From assembly GCF_018138145.1 (NCBI RefSeq), contig NZ_CP073104.1, forward strand, positions 3,782,001 to 3,846,000: DNA of 64,000 bases. The letters are read 5' to 3'. Origin of the DNA: Pseudomonas sp. SCA2728.1_7 (lineage in GTDB: Bacteria > Pseudomonadota > Gammaproteobacteria > Pseudomonadales > Pseudomonadaceae). The notes beneath the pieces were generated by a model. That model saw only the letters and a program-made list of their open reading frames with translations. It ran no database searches and was not told the origin of the DNA. Made by a program: the position numbers and the translations under genes. This document shows positions 9,978 to 19,767 of the stretch, in pieces (position 1 is the first letter of the stretch; every line of letters starts with the position of its first letter).

Positions 9978-10134
9978 CACCAGCTCCGCAAAATCATTGG
10001 GCGAAAAAGGCAGCCATTATAGGCACGCGGGGCCGAAACAGAAACACGAGAGGTGAGATGGCTGACGGATAGAACGCCCGGCTGTCGCGGGTAGACATGT
10101 CCATACAAGCCATTACAGGCAGCGCAAAAACAAA

Positions 10135-10224
10135 TGTGGGAGCGAGCCTGCTCGCGAATGCGGTGGGTCAGCCAACATTTATGTCGACTGACACTCCGTC
10201 TTCGCGAGCAGGCTCGCTCCCACA
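10135..10224. repeat. REP pair (inverted, BIME-like), copy 1
   Basis: Two near-identical arms face each other: TGTGGGAGCGAGCCTGCTC at the left and its reverse complement at the right end, around a roughly 45-bp spacer. The same core appears at 48851, 51661 and 61455. This is the typical Pseudomonas REP/BIME form, dispersed by REP-associated tyrosine transposases. It lies between hisB and the MFS gene. Confidence 0.9.
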
Positions 10225-10250
10225 GGTTCGGTGTTTATTCAGCTAACACC

Positions 10251-11915
10251 TTAGTGAAACAGTACCGCCGTCTTCTGCAGGGTCACCCACACACCCCACG
10301 CCAACGGAATACCCACTGCCAACCACGCGGCGATTGCCAGCGGCTTGCTGCCCGGCGCGGCGTTCCACTCCAGAACGGTGCTGGCATCAGCACCTTTGTC
10401 GTGACCCAGCGCCTGTTCGGCGGCCAGTTCCGCGTCGGTCATGAAGTACTTGTCGGCCACCGGACGCACCAGCAGGTTGCACAGGAAGCCCAGCACCAGC
10501 AGGCCGGCGAGGATGTACAAGGTGATGTCGTAAGCGGCAGCGCGTTCTACGCCGATACTCAACTGATATTCACGCAAGTAGTTCACCAACACCGGACCGA
10601 GCACGCCAGCGGCAGCCCAGGCAGTCAGCAGGCGACCGTGGATCGCACCAACCATCTGTGTACCGAACAGGTCCGCCAGATAAGCCGGCACAGTGGCAAA
10701 ACCGCCGCCGTACATCGACAGAATGATGCAGAACGCCGCCACGAACAGCGCAACGTTGCCCAAATGGCCCATGTTCGGAATCAGCGCGTACAGGGCAAAA
10801 CCCAGGGCGAAGAACACGAAGTAGGTGTTTTTGCGCCCCAGGTAGTCCGAGAACGAGGCCCAGAAGAAGCGGCCACCGATGTTGAACAGGCTCAGCAGAC
10901 CGGTGAAACCGGCAGCAATCGCGGCGATCGAGGCCAGTTGCCCGGCATCGAGCTGGCCAAACGGCACATCAACACCCAGCAGCTTGCCGCCAAACACCTC
11001 CTGCAGCAGTGGCGAAGCCATGCCGAGGATGCCGATACCGGCGGAGACGTTCAGGCACAGCACCAGCCAGACCAGACGGAACTGCGGGGTTTTCCACGCC
11101 ACATTCACGTGCACGTGGCGATGAGTGATCATCGAATTGGAAGCCTTTTTCGCCGGAGCGGTCCAGCCTTCAGGTTTCCAGCCGGTTGGCGGCACGCGGT
11201 AAGCCAGAGCGCCGCCGATCATGAACACAAAGTAGATAGCAGCCATGGCCACGAAGCTCTGCCAGACGCCAACACCTTCAGCCGAGCCAAAGTGGCTCAT
11301 CAGCGCGGTTGCCAGCGGTGCACCGACCATCGCGCCGCCACCGAAGCCCATGATCGCCATGCCGGTGGCCATGCCGCGCTTGTCCGGGAACCACTTGATC
11401 AGGGTCGAAACCGGCGAGATATAGCCCAGACCCAGACCGATACCACCGATCACGCCGGAGCCGATCCACATCAGCCAGATCTGGTGGGTATAAATACCCA
11501 GCGCCGAAATCAGCAGACCGCCGCACCAGCACAGTGCCGATACCACACCGGCCTTGCGTGGCCCTGCGTGTTCCAGCCAGCCACCCCAGATCGCTGCCGA
11601 GCAGCCGAGGAAGATGAAGAACAGCGTGTAGATCCAGCCGAGCATCGAGATCGGCCAGTCGCATTGCGACGAGAACACTTGTGCGATGAAGCTCATGTCC
11701 GGTGCGCAAGCCACCGGAGCAGTAACGCCCAGCGCCTTGGACAGCGGCAACCAGAACACCGAGAAGCCGTAGGCCATGCCGATGCACAGGTGGATGGCCA
11801 GAGCGGCCGGTGGGACTAGCCAACGGTTGAAACCGGGCTTGGCGATGATGCGTTCCTTGGACAGGAACGCGGGCTGATCGGCTTTGAGGCCGTCCGCCGT
11901 GATGCTCGTGCTCAT
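10251..11915 (-). CDS. OFA-type MFS transporter
   Basis: A 554-residue membrane protein with about twelve hydrophobic segments. It resembles the oxalate/formate antiporter branch of the major facilitator superfamily: FNRWLVPPAALAIHLCIGMAYGFSVF near the start, then GLGLGYISPVSTLIKWFPDKRG with the typical cytoplasmic loop. It is longer than usual because of a loop around 60-95 and a C-terminal extension. Substrate unknown; small carboxylates are plausible. ATG at 11915 is chosen because a G-rich ribosome site (GGGGGA) precedes it. Confidence 0.87.
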   Translation of the reverse strand: MSTSITADGLKADQPAFLSKERIIAKPGFNRWLVPPAALAIHLCIGMAYGFSVFWLPLSKALGVTAPVACAPDMSFIAQVFSSQCDWPISMLGWIYTLFFIFLGCSAAIWGGWLEHAGPRKAGVVSALCWCGGLLISALGIYTHQIWLMWIGSGVIGGIGLGLGYISPVSTLIKWFPDKRGMATGMAIMGFGGGAMVGAPLATALMSHFGSAEGVGVWQSFVAMAAIYFVFMIGGALAYRVPPTGWKPEGWTAPAKKASNSMITHRHVHVNVAWKTPQFRLVWLVLCLNVSAGIGILGMASPLLQEVFGGKLLGVDVPFGQLDAGQLASIAAIAAGFTGLLSLFNIGGRFFWASFSDYLGRKNTYFVFFALGFALYALIPNMGHLGNVALFVAAFCIILSMYGGGFATVPAYLADLFGTQMVGAIHGRLLTAWAAAGVLGPVLVNYLREYQLSIGVERAAAYDITLYILAGLLVLGFLCNLLVRPVADKYFMTDAELAAEQALGHDKGADASTVLEWNAAPGSKPLAIAAWLAVGIPLAWGVWVTLQKTAVLFH

Positions 11916-12139
11916 TGTGTATCCCCCAATTATTAGTATGGTTCGCCAGCCACTGTTCACCCCCGGCCTTTATGCACGCAGGCATGACCGTTTTTTTGGG
12001 TGAAGCTCCTTGAAGGCGCGACGTTAAGTCGCAGAAGGACGGACGAACGGGCGAAGGTTACCATTTGCACGTGACAGAAAAACCAAACTGATATCACCTT
12101 TTTTATGTCATCTGTTCTCGTACCACTCAGGAAGACGCC

Positions 12140-12544
12140 ATGCCGATCGTTGTCCAAGCCCTGAAAGACGCCAGTTATCAGGATCAGCAGGATTTGCAGA
12201 AGATTTATCGCGATGCCCCGGAATGGCTGCTCGCGCCGTTTTCCGGGGAGGCTGAACTGATCGAAAGCGCCCTCGCAGACGGGACTTTGATTGCCGGACG
12301 CTTCAACGATCGCCTGCTTGGCGCAGCGCGTCTGCAAAAGCACCACGACGTTTGGTACTTGTCCCATTTATGCGTACGAAAAGTTACCCGCCGCCGTGGG
12401 GTAGCCGAGCGGCTGGTGAACCAAGCGCGGAAAATGGCGTCGCAATCGGGGGCCGAACTGCGTTTGCTGGCTCCTATTGGACAATTTGAGGCTCAGGCAC
12501 TCGCCGCCAAATTGCAGGTGCCGCTGGAGGTCCTGGCAACATGA
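12140..12544 (+). CDS. PanZ/PanM-like acetyl-CoA sensor, GNAT fold
   Basis: A 134-residue small GNAT-fold protein. The acetyl-CoA pyrophosphate loop is seen as VRKVTRRRGVAERLV (motif A). Size and the opening LQKIYRDAPEWLL resemble PanZ/PanM, which in enterobacteria binds acetyl-CoA and triggers or inhibits PanD maturation in beta-alanine/pantothenate synthesis. No pan gene is adjacent, so the role is by family resemblance only; a generic N-acetyltransferase is the alternative. Confidence 0.72.
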   Translation: MPIVVQALKDASYQDQQDLQKIYRDAPEWLLAPFSGEAELIESALADGTLIAGRFNDRLLGAARLQKHHDVWYLSHLCVRKVTRRRGVAERLVNQARKMASQSGAELRLLAPIGQFEAQALAAKLQVPLEVLAT

Positions 12545-12622
12545 CGTCACAGCGAACCGGGTGGTTGCAGCGCTATACTCCCCGGCTAAATTACGAATTC
12601 GACTAACTACAAGGACTCGCCC

Positions 12623-14848
12623 ATGAAAGCGTTCGGCAAAATCCTGGGTCTGGTACTTCTCGGGCTGTTGCTGATCATTGTGGCGGCAGGCTTTGCCCTG
12701 ACCCACCTCTTCGATCCCAACGACTACAAAGACGAGATCCGCCAGATAGCCCGCGACAAGGCCCACATCGAGCTGACGCTCAATGGCGATATCGGCTGGA
12801 GCCTGTTCCCATGGCTTGGCCTGGAATTGCACGAGGCCAGCGTCGCCACCCTGGTCAAACCTGCCGAACCGTTTGCCGATTTGCAGATGCTCGGTCTGTC
12901 CGTGCGCGTGCTGCCGCTGCTGCGCCGCGAAGTGCAGATGAGCGACGTGCGCGTCGAAGGCCTGAACCTGCGCCTGAACCGCGACAAGGACGGCCACGGC
13001 AACTGGGAAGACATCGGCAAGGTGCCCGCACCCGCCGGTGCGACGCCGCCAGCTGCTACCCCGGGCCAGCCGGCCAGCGAAGCCCCTGTTGCAGTGGAAA
13101 AACCGCCGCAGCCGATCCGCCTCGACATCGACAGCCTGACCGTCAACAACGCCCGTGTTGAGTACAACGACGAGAAGACCGGCAAGCAATTCAGTGCCGA
13201 AAGTATCCAGCTGAGCACCGGCCCGGTACACGATTCGACGAATATCCCGGTGAAAGCCACTGCCTTCCTCGGTACCAATCAGCCGGTTCTGCGCGTGCGT
13301 ACCGAACTCACCGGCGAGCTGCGTATCGAACGCGCCCTGCAACGCTACAAGTTTGAAGACCTGAAGCTTTCCGGCGAACTGGCTGGCGATCCGTTGCAAG
13401 GCAAGACCATGACCTTCGCCGCTCAAGGGCAGTTGTTGCTCGATAAAGCTGCGAACGTCGCCGAATGGACTGGCATCAAGATCTCCGCCAACCAGTTGCG
13501 CGCATTGGGCGAGCTGAAAGCCAACGACCTCGACAAGACCCCGCAGATCACCGGCGGCATCTCCATCGCCCAGTTCGATCTGGCGAAGTTCGTCGACAGC
13601 GTTGGCCAGAAGCTCCCGGCCATGGCCGAAGGCAGTCTGAGCAAGGTCGAACTGGTCAGCCGCGTAGCGGCCACGCCAACCAGCATCGCCTTCGACAACA
13701 TCAACCTGAAACTCGACGACAGCAGCTTCAGCGGCCGCATCGCCGTCGAAGACTTCGCCAAGCAATCGTTGCGGGCGATCCTCAAGGCTGACACGTTCAA
13801 CGCTGACCGTTACCTGCCACCAAAATCGGAAAAAGCCGTCAACGCCACACAAACGCGCCAGGCCGAAGTCGCCAGCACCGAAGCCGATGCGATGGTTGGT
13901 GCCGGCTCCACGCCTCTGCCGGACAAACCAAGCAAAACCGCCTGGAGTACCGAGCGCCTGTTGCCGGTTGAACGCCTGGCCAAACTCGACGTCGATGCCG
14001 ATCTGACCTTTGGCCAACTGACCCTCGACAAACTGCCAATCCAGAACGCAGCGCTCAAGGCTAGCGGCCAGGGCGGCTTGCTGACCCTGACCAACCTGAG
14101 CGGCGAGTTGTACAACGGTGGTTTTGCAGCCAACGGCACCCTCGATGTACGCCCAAGCGCTCCGGTACTGAACCTGCAGACCAAGCTCAATCGCGTGCCT
14201 GTAGAAAAAATCCTCGAAAGCCAAGGCAAGAACCCTCCCGTCAAAGGTCTGGTGACCCTCACCAGCAACGTGACCGGCAGCGGCAATAGTCAGCAGGCAT
14301 TGATCGACACGCTGAACGGCAACGCCGGTTTCGTGATCAACAATGGTGTGCTGCTCAACGCCAACCTTGAGCAGCAACTGTGCAAAGGCATCGCCACGCT
14401 CAACCGCAAAACCCTCAGCGGCGAGCCACGCGGCAAAGACACGCCGTTCCAGGAACTCAAGGGCAACCTGACCTTTCGCAACGGCATTGCCAGCAACCCT
14501 GACCTGAAAGTGCGCATCCCCGGCATGACCGTCAACGGTGACGGCGACATCGACCTGCGCGTGCTCGGCATGGACTACCGCGTCGGCATCATCGTCGAGG
14601 GCGACACCAGCGCCATGCCGGATCCGGCGTGTCAGGTCGGCGAAAAATTCGTCGGTGTCGAATGGCCGCTGCGCTGCCGTGGCCCGCTGGAGCTGGGCGC
14701 CAAGGCCTGCCGCGTCGACAACGATCGCCTCGGTCAGGTCGCAACCAAACTGGCCGGCGACAAGCTCAGTGAGAAGATCGACGAGAAACTCGGTGACAAG
14801 GTCAGCCCGGAATTGAAAAACGCATTGAAGGGGCTGTTCAAGCGATGA
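12623..14848 (+). CDS. AsmA family protein
   Basis: A 741-residue inner-membrane-anchored protein with one N-terminal transmembrane helix (about 8-30), then an AsmA domain (FDPNDYKDEIRQIARDKAHIEL, GDIGWSLFPWLGLEL) and a C-terminal AsmA_2 region. Known family members are long beta-rich periplasmic proteins linked to phospholipid transfer to the outer membrane. A low-complexity Pro/Ala linker sits near 135-160. The stop overlaps the mutY start by four bases, giving an asmA-mutY-yggX transcription unit. Confidence 0.92.
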   Translation: MKAFGKILGLVLLGLLLIIVAAGFALTHLFDPNDYKDEIRQIARDKAHIELTLNGDIGWSLFPWLGLELHEASVATLVKPAEPFADLQMLGLSVRVLPLLRREVQMSDVRVEGLNLRLNRDKDGHGNWEDIGKVPAPAGATPPAATPGQPASEAPVAVEKPPQPIRLDIDSLTVNNARVEYNDEKTGKQFSAESIQLSTGPVHDSTNIPVKATAFLGTNQPVLRVRTELTGELRIERALQRYKFEDLKLSGELAGDPLQGKTMTFAAQGQLLLDKAANVAEWTGIKISANQLRALGELKANDLDKTPQITGGISIAQFDLAKFVDSVGQKLPAMAEGSLSKVELVSRVAATPTSIAFDNINLKLDDSSFSGRIAVEDFAKQSLRAILKADTFNADRYLPPKSEKAVNATQTRQAEVASTEADAMVGAGSTPLPDKPSKTAWSTERLLPVERLAKLDVDADLTFGQLTLDKLPIQNAALKASGQGGLLTLTNLSGELYNGGFAANGTLDVRPSAPVLNLQTKLNRVPVEKILESQGKNPPVKGLVTLTSNVTGSGNSQQALIDTLNGNAGFVINNGVLLNANLEQQLCKGIATLNRKTLSGEPRGKDTPFQELKGNLTFRNGIASNPDLKVRIPGMTVNGDGDIDLRVLGMDYRVGIIVEGDTSAMPDPACQVGEKFVGVEWPLRCRGPLELGAKACRVDNDRLGQVATKLAGDKLSEKIDEKLGDKVSPELKNALKGLFKR

Positions 14849-15912
14849 GAGCGGAGCAATTTTCCACGGCGGTGCTGGATTGGTTCGACCGCCACGGCCG
14901 CCACGATCTGCCTTGGCAGCAGGACATCAACCCGTACCGGGTGTGGGTGTCGGAGATCATGTTGCAGCAGACCCAGGTCAGCACCGTGCTCAACTATTTC
15001 GACCGTTTCATGGCCGCGCTGCCGACGGTCGAAGCGCTGGCCGAAGCCCCCGAAGATGAAGTGCTGCATCTGTGGACCGGGCTCGGTTACTACACCCGCG
15101 CACGCAATTTGCAGAAGACCGCGAAGATCGTCGTCAGCCAGTACGGCGGCGAGTTTCCGCGTGACGTTGAAAAGCTCACCGATCTGCCGGGCATTGGCCT
15201 GTCCACCGCTGGCGCCATCGCCAGCATCAGCATGGGCCTGCGCGCGCCGATTCTCGACGGCAACGTCAAACGCGTGCTGGCGCGTTTTACTGCGCAAGAG
15301 GGTTACCCCGGCGAGCCGAAGGTCGCCAAACAGCTGTGGGCCAACGCTGAGCGCTTTACGCCGCACGATCGGGTCAATGCCTATACCCAGGCGATGATGG
15401 ATCTTGGCGCAACACTCTGCACCCGCAGCAAGCCGAGCTGTCTGCTGTGCCCGCTGGAGCGTGGCTGCGAAGCGCACATGCTCGGCCTCGAAACTCGCTA
15501 CCCGATTCCCAAGCCGCGCAAAGCCATCCCGCAGAAGCGCACGCTGATGCCGATGCTCGCCAACGGCGACGGCGCGATTCTGCTTTACCGCCGACCCTCA
15601 ACAGGTTTGTGGGGCGGCCTGTGGAGCCTGCCGGAACTCGACGACCTCGACGACCTGCAACATCTCGCCGATCAGCACTCGCTGACCATGGGCGAGCAGC
15701 AGGCGCTGCCGAGCCTTGTCCACACCTTCAGCCATTTCCAGCTGTCCATCGAACCCTGGCTGGTTCAGGTGCAGGAGGCCGCCCATCACGTGGCCGAGGC
15801 CGACTGGCTCTGGTATAACCTCGCCACCCCGCCGCGCCTGGGCCTCGCCGCCCCGGTCAAAACCTTGCTCGAACGCGCGGCCGCCGTCTTGAATGCAGGA
15901 GAGTCACCATGA
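14845..15912 (+). CDS. mutY: A/G-specific adenine glycosylase MutY
   Basis: A 355-residue base-excision-repair glycosylase that removes adenine mispaired with 8-oxoguanine. Catalytic Glu37 lies in [12 protein letters not shown], the helix-hairpin-helix is [11 protein letters not shown], and catalytic Asp138 lies in ILDGNVKRV. The 4Fe-4S cysteines are Cys192, 199, 202 and 208, and a NUDIX-like C-terminal domain that recognises 8-oxoG follows. It overlaps both neighbours through ATGA junctions. Confidence 0.97.
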   Translation: MRAEQFSTAVLDWFDRHGRHDLPWQQDINPYRVWVSEIMLQQTQVSTVLNYFDRFMAALPTVEALAEAPEDEVLHLWTGLGYYTRARNLQKTAKIVVSQYGGEFPRDVEKLTDLPGIGLSTAGAIASISMGLRAPILDGNVKRVLARFTAQEGYPGEPKVAKQLWANAERFTPHDRVNAYTQAMMDLGATLCTRSKPSCLLCPLERGCEAHMLGLETRYPIPKPRKAIPQKRTLMPMLANGDGAILLYRRPSTGLWGGLWSLPELDDLDDLQHLADQHSLTMGEQQALPSLVHTFSHFQLSIEPWLVQVQEAAHHVAEADWLWYNLATPPRLGLAAPVKTLLERAAAVLNAGESP

Positions 15913-16181
15913 CCCGCACCGTAATGTGCCGTAAGTACAAAGAAGAACTGCCCGCGCTGGACCGCGCTCCTTTCCCGGGCGCCAAAGGTCAGGATATTTT
16001 CGACCACGTCTCGGCCAAGGCCTGGGCTGACTGGCAGAAACACCAGACCCTGCTGATCAACGAAAAGCGTCTGAACATGATGAACGCCGAAGACCGCAAA
16101 TATCTTCAGGGCGAAATGGACAAGTACTTCTCCGGCGAGGAATACGCCAAGGCCGAAGGCTACGTTCCGCCTGCAGAGTAA
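15909..16181 (+). CDS. yggX: Fe(II)-trafficking / oxidative damage protection protein YggX
   Basis: A 90-residue protein starting [24 protein letters not shown], which contains the conserved redox-sensitive Cys7 and the family signature. YggX protects Fe-S proteins from oxidation and is thought to help repair them. Its fusion by ATGA overlap to mutY makes sense, because MutY itself is a 4Fe-4S enzyme. Length is standard. Confidence 0.97.
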   Translation: MTRTVMCRKYKEELPALDRAPFPGAKGQDIFDHVSAKAWADWQKHQTLLINEKRLNMMNAEDRKYLQGEMDKYFSGEEYAKAEGYVPPAE

Positions 16182-16246
16182 ACCCCGCAAAATCGGGGGT
16201 CGGATCGTAAGCGACGGAATTAATTTAAGAAATTTTAAAAAAGTCG

Positions 16247-16275
16247 TTGACGTAAATCCGAAAAACCCTTTTAAT
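16247..16275 (+). promoter_or_regulatory. Sigma-70 promoter of tRNA-Phe
   Basis: TTGACG at 16247-16252 and TTTAAT at 16270-16275 are separated by 17 bases. They lie about ten bases upstream of the mature tRNA 5' end, in an AT-rich stretch. Confidence 0.75.
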
Positions 16276-16285
16276 GCGCCCCGTT

Positions 16286-16361
16286 GCCCAGATAGCTCAG
16301 TCGGTAGAGCAGGGGATTGAAAATCCCCGTGTCGGCGGTTCGATTCCGTCTCTGGGCACCA
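16286..16361 (+). tRNA. tRNA-Phe (GAA)
   Basis: A 76-nt cloverleaf. Acceptor arm GCCCAGA pairs with TCTGGGC, followed by encoded ACCA. The D-loop has AGCTCAGTCGGTAGAGC, the anticodon loop reads TTGAAAA with GAA, and the T-arm has GGTTCGATTCC. It directly follows yggX, as in many pseudomonads. Confidence 0.98.
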
Positions 16362-16370
16362 AATACCGAA

Positions 16371-16401
16371 AACCCTGAATCGCAAGATTCAGGGTTTTTT
16401 T
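16371..16401 (+). terminator. Rho-independent terminator after tRNA-Phe
   Basis: An 11-bp perfect stem (AACCCTGAATC / GATTCAGGGTT) with a GCAA loop and a T-run ends the tRNA transcript. Confidence 0.92.
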
Positions 16402-16941
16402 ATGCCTGCGATTTGATAAGCCGCACCTCACCTCCTCTTCCAGTACTTTTGCTGGCCATTATTTTGATGTTAGGCTCCGTCAGCTTTTTCCGGCAGGTCA
16501 TTGCTGACTGTCGAAAATAATCGCCGAGTACTTCAGTCCTGACGACCGGCATTTAACGCATTACCCGAATAACGCACTCCGCGCCCGGAACCCTCGGAAC
16601 CTACCGAGGTTATTGCAGGCAGCAGGAGAGTTGCGTCTGCGAGCAGGATCGCTCGCAGAACCAAGCCCCCTCATCAAGTTGTCATGGAGGACAAGACCTC
16701 AGCGCAGGTCATCTGCTGTTGTTTCAACTGTCAGGCAAGCGACAGCAAACATTGACCCGGCATTCAACACTTGTGTGAACTGTCGCGTCACAGCGCCCTG
16801 TGCCCTCCCGAAAAAACCAGACCTGTATCAACTCGCCCACGTCCGGATCTGTGCGCGCGCTCGGCACGCATTGAATCATCGAAACAGCCAACAGCTCCCA
16901 CAAAAAATATAACGGGAGCCGATACGACAGGGATGTAACCA
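16402..16941. other. 540-bp intergenic region without a supported gene
   Basis: Nothing here reads as a convincing gene in any frame. One degenerate REP-like hairpin (CTGCGAGCAGGATCGCTCGCAG near 16637) is too diverged to class with the four REP elements. The last 100 bases before 16942 probably carry the promoter of the oxygenase gene. Confidence 0.6.
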
Positions 16942-18021
16942 ATGACCGAAGTCCTACAACAAACCAATAAAACCGTTGAGTCTTTAGTTGAACAGGAAGT
17001 CAGAACTTTCAGTTTTGACACGCAACAAGCCAAGCTGCTGCACACCTTCTCTGAAGAACTGGCAGCCATGGGCGGGCCACAAGTCGCCGGTGCCAAGTCC
17101 AAGGCCTCGCTGGCAGCGACCGAGTTGAAGTTTTCGTTTTCCAAAGGTCAATGTGAACTGCTTGGCGCTTATTCCGACGGCTTGGTTTCCCTGCTGATTT
17201 TTGAGGGGATGCAAACATTCACCGAGACCAGCCCACCGGATGAACTTCCCGAGCTGGTCGCTCTGGAGAATCGTCACGACGTACTGTGTCTGGCGGCACG
17301 TAATCAGATTCTGTTGAAACTGGTGGATAACAGCTCCTTTGCCTACGACATGGACAACGAAGGCAAACTGGTCCGACTCGTCGCTAACTTCAAGGGCGGC
17401 GGACTGACCAAAATCAATGACGAACCGGAAATCAAAGAGCTGAGTTCTCACTCCGGTCTCGCGCTCGGCCCGCACACCGAAGCGCCGTACTGGTGCGCTG
17501 TGAACGCGCAGGACGGGCATTCGCCCTCGCCCTCGTCGTTGATCCTGTCGGCGCTATGGAATCCAAGCCTGGAGCCCACCTCGGTGATTCCATTGCCACC
17601 CCTGCTGGATGAAATCGGCGTCACCGGATGCCTCGCACTCACAACGGGCAGCTTCCAGTTCACCCGCAGCGACTCTTTCGTCAGTGGCAAGGGCGAGGAT
17701 GGCCGTAATGTTTCGATTCTGGAGTTCGATGACAACGTCGGATTCGCCGCGCGATTCAACTCGTACCGTTTTTCGGTCAACGACAACGCCTCGGACTTTG
17801 TCAAAGAGGCGTACTCCGCGCTTTGCCAAAGCGTGGGTAAAGCAACACCGGTGCAATACACACTGACGCAAGAGTCGGCCATGGTGATCAATAACGTCCG
17901 GGCGCTGCACTGTCGCGATGTCATCAAAGACAACCGACGTGTATTGGTGCGCATCTTCGGCCTGTCGAAGTTCTCATCCCCCATTGTCATCTCAGACGAT
18001 CCGCTGCTGATTCAGGGCTGA
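16942..18021 (+). CDS. TauD/clavaminate-synthase-like Fe(II)/2-oxoglutarate oxygenase
   Basis: A 359-residue soluble protein. It carries the facial triad and 2OG-binding arginine in the order typical of TauD/clavaminate-synthase enzymes: HTE at His178 and Glu180, a distal His323 in ALHCRD, and Arg333/Arg337 in NRRVLVRIFGL. HSGLALGPHTE resembles the amino-acid beta-hydroxylase branch (arginine or asparagine oxygenases). Substrate cannot be read from sequence. A TauE-like permease and a hydrolase lie downstream with short gaps, so they may be one pathway. Confidence 0.7.
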   Translation: MTEVLQQTNKTVESLVEQEVRTFSFDTQQAKLLHTFSEELAAMGGPQVAGAKSKASLAATELKFSFSKGQCELLGAYSDGLVSLLIFEGMQTFTETSPPDELPELVALENRHDVLCLAARNQILLKLVDNSSFAYDMDNEGKLVRLVANFKGGGLTKINDEPEIKELSSHSGLALGPHTEAPYWCAVNAQDGHSPSPSSLILSALWNPSLEPTSVIPLPPLLDEIGVTGCLALTTGSFQFTRSDSFVSGKGEDGRNVSILEFDDNVGFAARFNSYRFSVNDNASDFVKEAYSALCQSVGKATPVQYTLTQESAMVINNVRALHCRDVIKDNRRVLVRIFGLSKFSSPIVISDDPLLIQG

Positions 18022-18097
18022 TACTTAGCGCACGTCGAAGCTGCAGCATGGCCAGTCATGTGGATGTCTGGCCAATAACTATAAAAGGGAAAATGTA

Positions 18098-18889
18098 ATG
18101 GCTTGGGATGTAATTGGCATGTTGGCGCTTGTGGCTTTTTGCGCCGGTTTTTTTGATGCGATTGCCGGGGGTGGTGGATTGATTACTTTGCCTGCCTTGT
18201 TTCTGGCCGGTGTCGACCCGATCAGTGCGATTGCCACAAACAAGTTTCAGGCCGCGTCGGCGACTATTTCAGCCACGGTCACGTTCGCTCGCAAAGGCAT
18301 GATTGAGTGGCGCGAGGGGCGCTTCCTGGTTATCTGCGCGTTCCTGGGTGGCGCCAGCGGGGCACTCTTGGTCAGTTCTATTGATAAGCGCTATCTGGAA
18401 GTGTGCGTACCCGTGATGCTTATTCTGGTGGCGATCTACTTTGCGCTCTCGCCGAAACTGGCCAATGAGGATCGACGCAAGAGAATCGGCATTCTGCTCT
18501 TCTCGTTCACCGTGGCGCCGATCCTGGGCTTCTACGACGGTATCTTCGGCCCGGGTGTAGGCTCGTTCTTTATCGTTGGTTTCGTGCTGCTCTGCGGGCT
18601 TGGCATGATGCGGGCCATGAGTTTCACCAAACTGGCCAATGCCTCCTGCAATCTGGGTTCGCTGTCTGTCTTCATCACCAAAGGCGTGATCATCTGGCCG
18701 ATCGCAATTGCCATGGCTCTGGCAGCTTTCCTCGGTGCACAACTGGGCGCAAGAGCGGCCGTCCGCGTCGGCCCACGCTTGATCAAACCCATGTTGATCG
18801 TGGTCTGCTGCGCCCTGGCGATCAAGCTGCTGAGCGTGGAGACCAATCCATTGCGCGTTGCGGTCCTGCACACCCTGGCAGCCCTGTGA
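18098..18889 (+). CDS. TauE/SafE family membrane permease
   Basis: A 263-residue protein with about eight hydrophobic helices and two internal family repeats: GFFDAIAGGGGLITLPALFLAGVDP and GFYDGIFGPGVGSFF. TauE/SafE proteins move small organic acids or sulfur anions such as sulfite or sulfoacetate. An AAAGGGAAAA ribosome site precedes the ATG. The stop codon overlaps the GTG start of the next gene. Confidence 0.9.
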   Translation: MAWDVIGMLALVAFCAGFFDAIAGGGGLITLPALFLAGVDPISAIATNKFQAASATISATVTFARKGMIEWREGRFLVICAFLGGASGALLVSSIDKRYLEVCVPVMLILVAIYFALSPKLANEDRRKRIGILLFSFTVAPILGFYDGIFGPGVGSFFIVGFVLLCGLGMMRAMSFTKLANASCNLGSLSVFITKGVIIWPIAIAMALAAFLGAQLGARAAVRVGPRLIKPMLIVVCCALAIKLLSVETNPLRVAVLHTLAAL

Positions 18890-19767
18890 TCAATCGGTTG
18901 GCGCTGACCGGCGCGTCGCGACTTCGCTCTCGGTTGCAGTTTGACGAGGCGCCAACCGGCCCTGAGTTTTTCTTTGCGCAAACCTTCGCCGGCTACCAAT
19001 TGGAAGGTCGCGTATTGGCCGGCTCCGCCGCGCAAGCGTCAACACCGAAGGTGCTGGCCATTCACGGTGCCCGCTCTGACTATTCGCGACTCAACGCCAT
19101 CCTGTATCCCTTGCAGGCGCAGGGAATTGCCAGCCTGAGCTTCAATCTTTCCGGCCACGGTCCAAGCGCTGAGCTCGCCCTGGAGGAGACTTCACTGACG
19201 CACAACCTTCAGGAGGCTTTGCAGTTTGCCGGTCATCTTGGCGGCGAACTCAGCACGGTGATCGGCCATAGTCTGGGGGGCGCACTCGCGCTCAAGGTGG
19301 CGCAAGCGCATCGCGCTTCAGTCAGGCGCATCGTGCTGGTCTGTCCGGCCCTGTACGCGGAGGCGGCCTGGCAGCAACCGTTTGGTCCACCGTTCAAACG
19401 TGCCATTTCTGTGCCTTACGGTTTTCTCGACTCGACATCGCTGGAGTTCCTGCGCACGTTCGACGGCGAGGTCTTGCTGGTGATCGGCGAGTACGACGGT
19501 CTTCAGGCAACTGCTTTTGGCGGGATCGCCGGGACGTCTGCCGGGGCGCAGCAAATGGGCGCGCGCGCGATCAACAGCGCGATTCCGTATGAAGTCATCC
19601 AAGCCGTTGAAAAGAGCCTGGCCCCCCACCAGCTCAGAAAAATCGTGCTGCCGGGGTGTGACCACGCTGTATCGACGTGGCTCAGGGAAAACCCGCCACG
19701 CGCAATGGAATTGGCGAGCCAGATAGCGCAGTTCATCAATACCGGAAACAGGTCCCAAGCGTCATGA
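18886..19767 (+). CDS. Alpha/beta hydrolase
   Basis: A 293-residue hydrolase. The nucleophile elbow GHSLGG (in VIGHSLGGALALKVA) follows the oxyanion region HGARSDYSR, and a late CDHAVS provides the probable catalytic His. It starts with GTG that overlaps the stop of the TauE-like gene (GTGA), implying translational coupling. Substrate unknown. Confidence 0.82.
   Translation: MINRLALTGASRLRSRLQFDEAPTGPEFFFAQTFAGYQLEGRVLAGSAAQASTPKVLAIHGARSDYSRLNAILYPLQAQGIASLSFNLSGHGPSAELALEETSLTHNLQEALQFAGHLGGELSTVIGHSLGGALALKVAQAHRASVRRIVLVCPALYAEAAWQQPFGPPFKRAISVPYGFLDSTSLEFLRTFDGEVLLVIGEYDGLQATAFGGIAGTSAGAQQMGARAINSAIPYEVIQAVEKSLAPHQLRKIVLPGCDHAVSTWLRENPPRAMELASQIAQFINTGNRSQAS

Noticed and set aside
10134..11819. 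561-residue plus-strand frame
   Set aside because: Antisense to the MFS transporter and begins in a REP element; composition is His/Gln/Arg-rich shadow sequence.
12368..14377. 669-residue minus-strand frame
   Set aside because: Antisense to AsmA; no recognisable family.
16637..16658. REP-like hairpin
   Set aside because: Core differs too much from the four REP copies and it has no second arm nearby.
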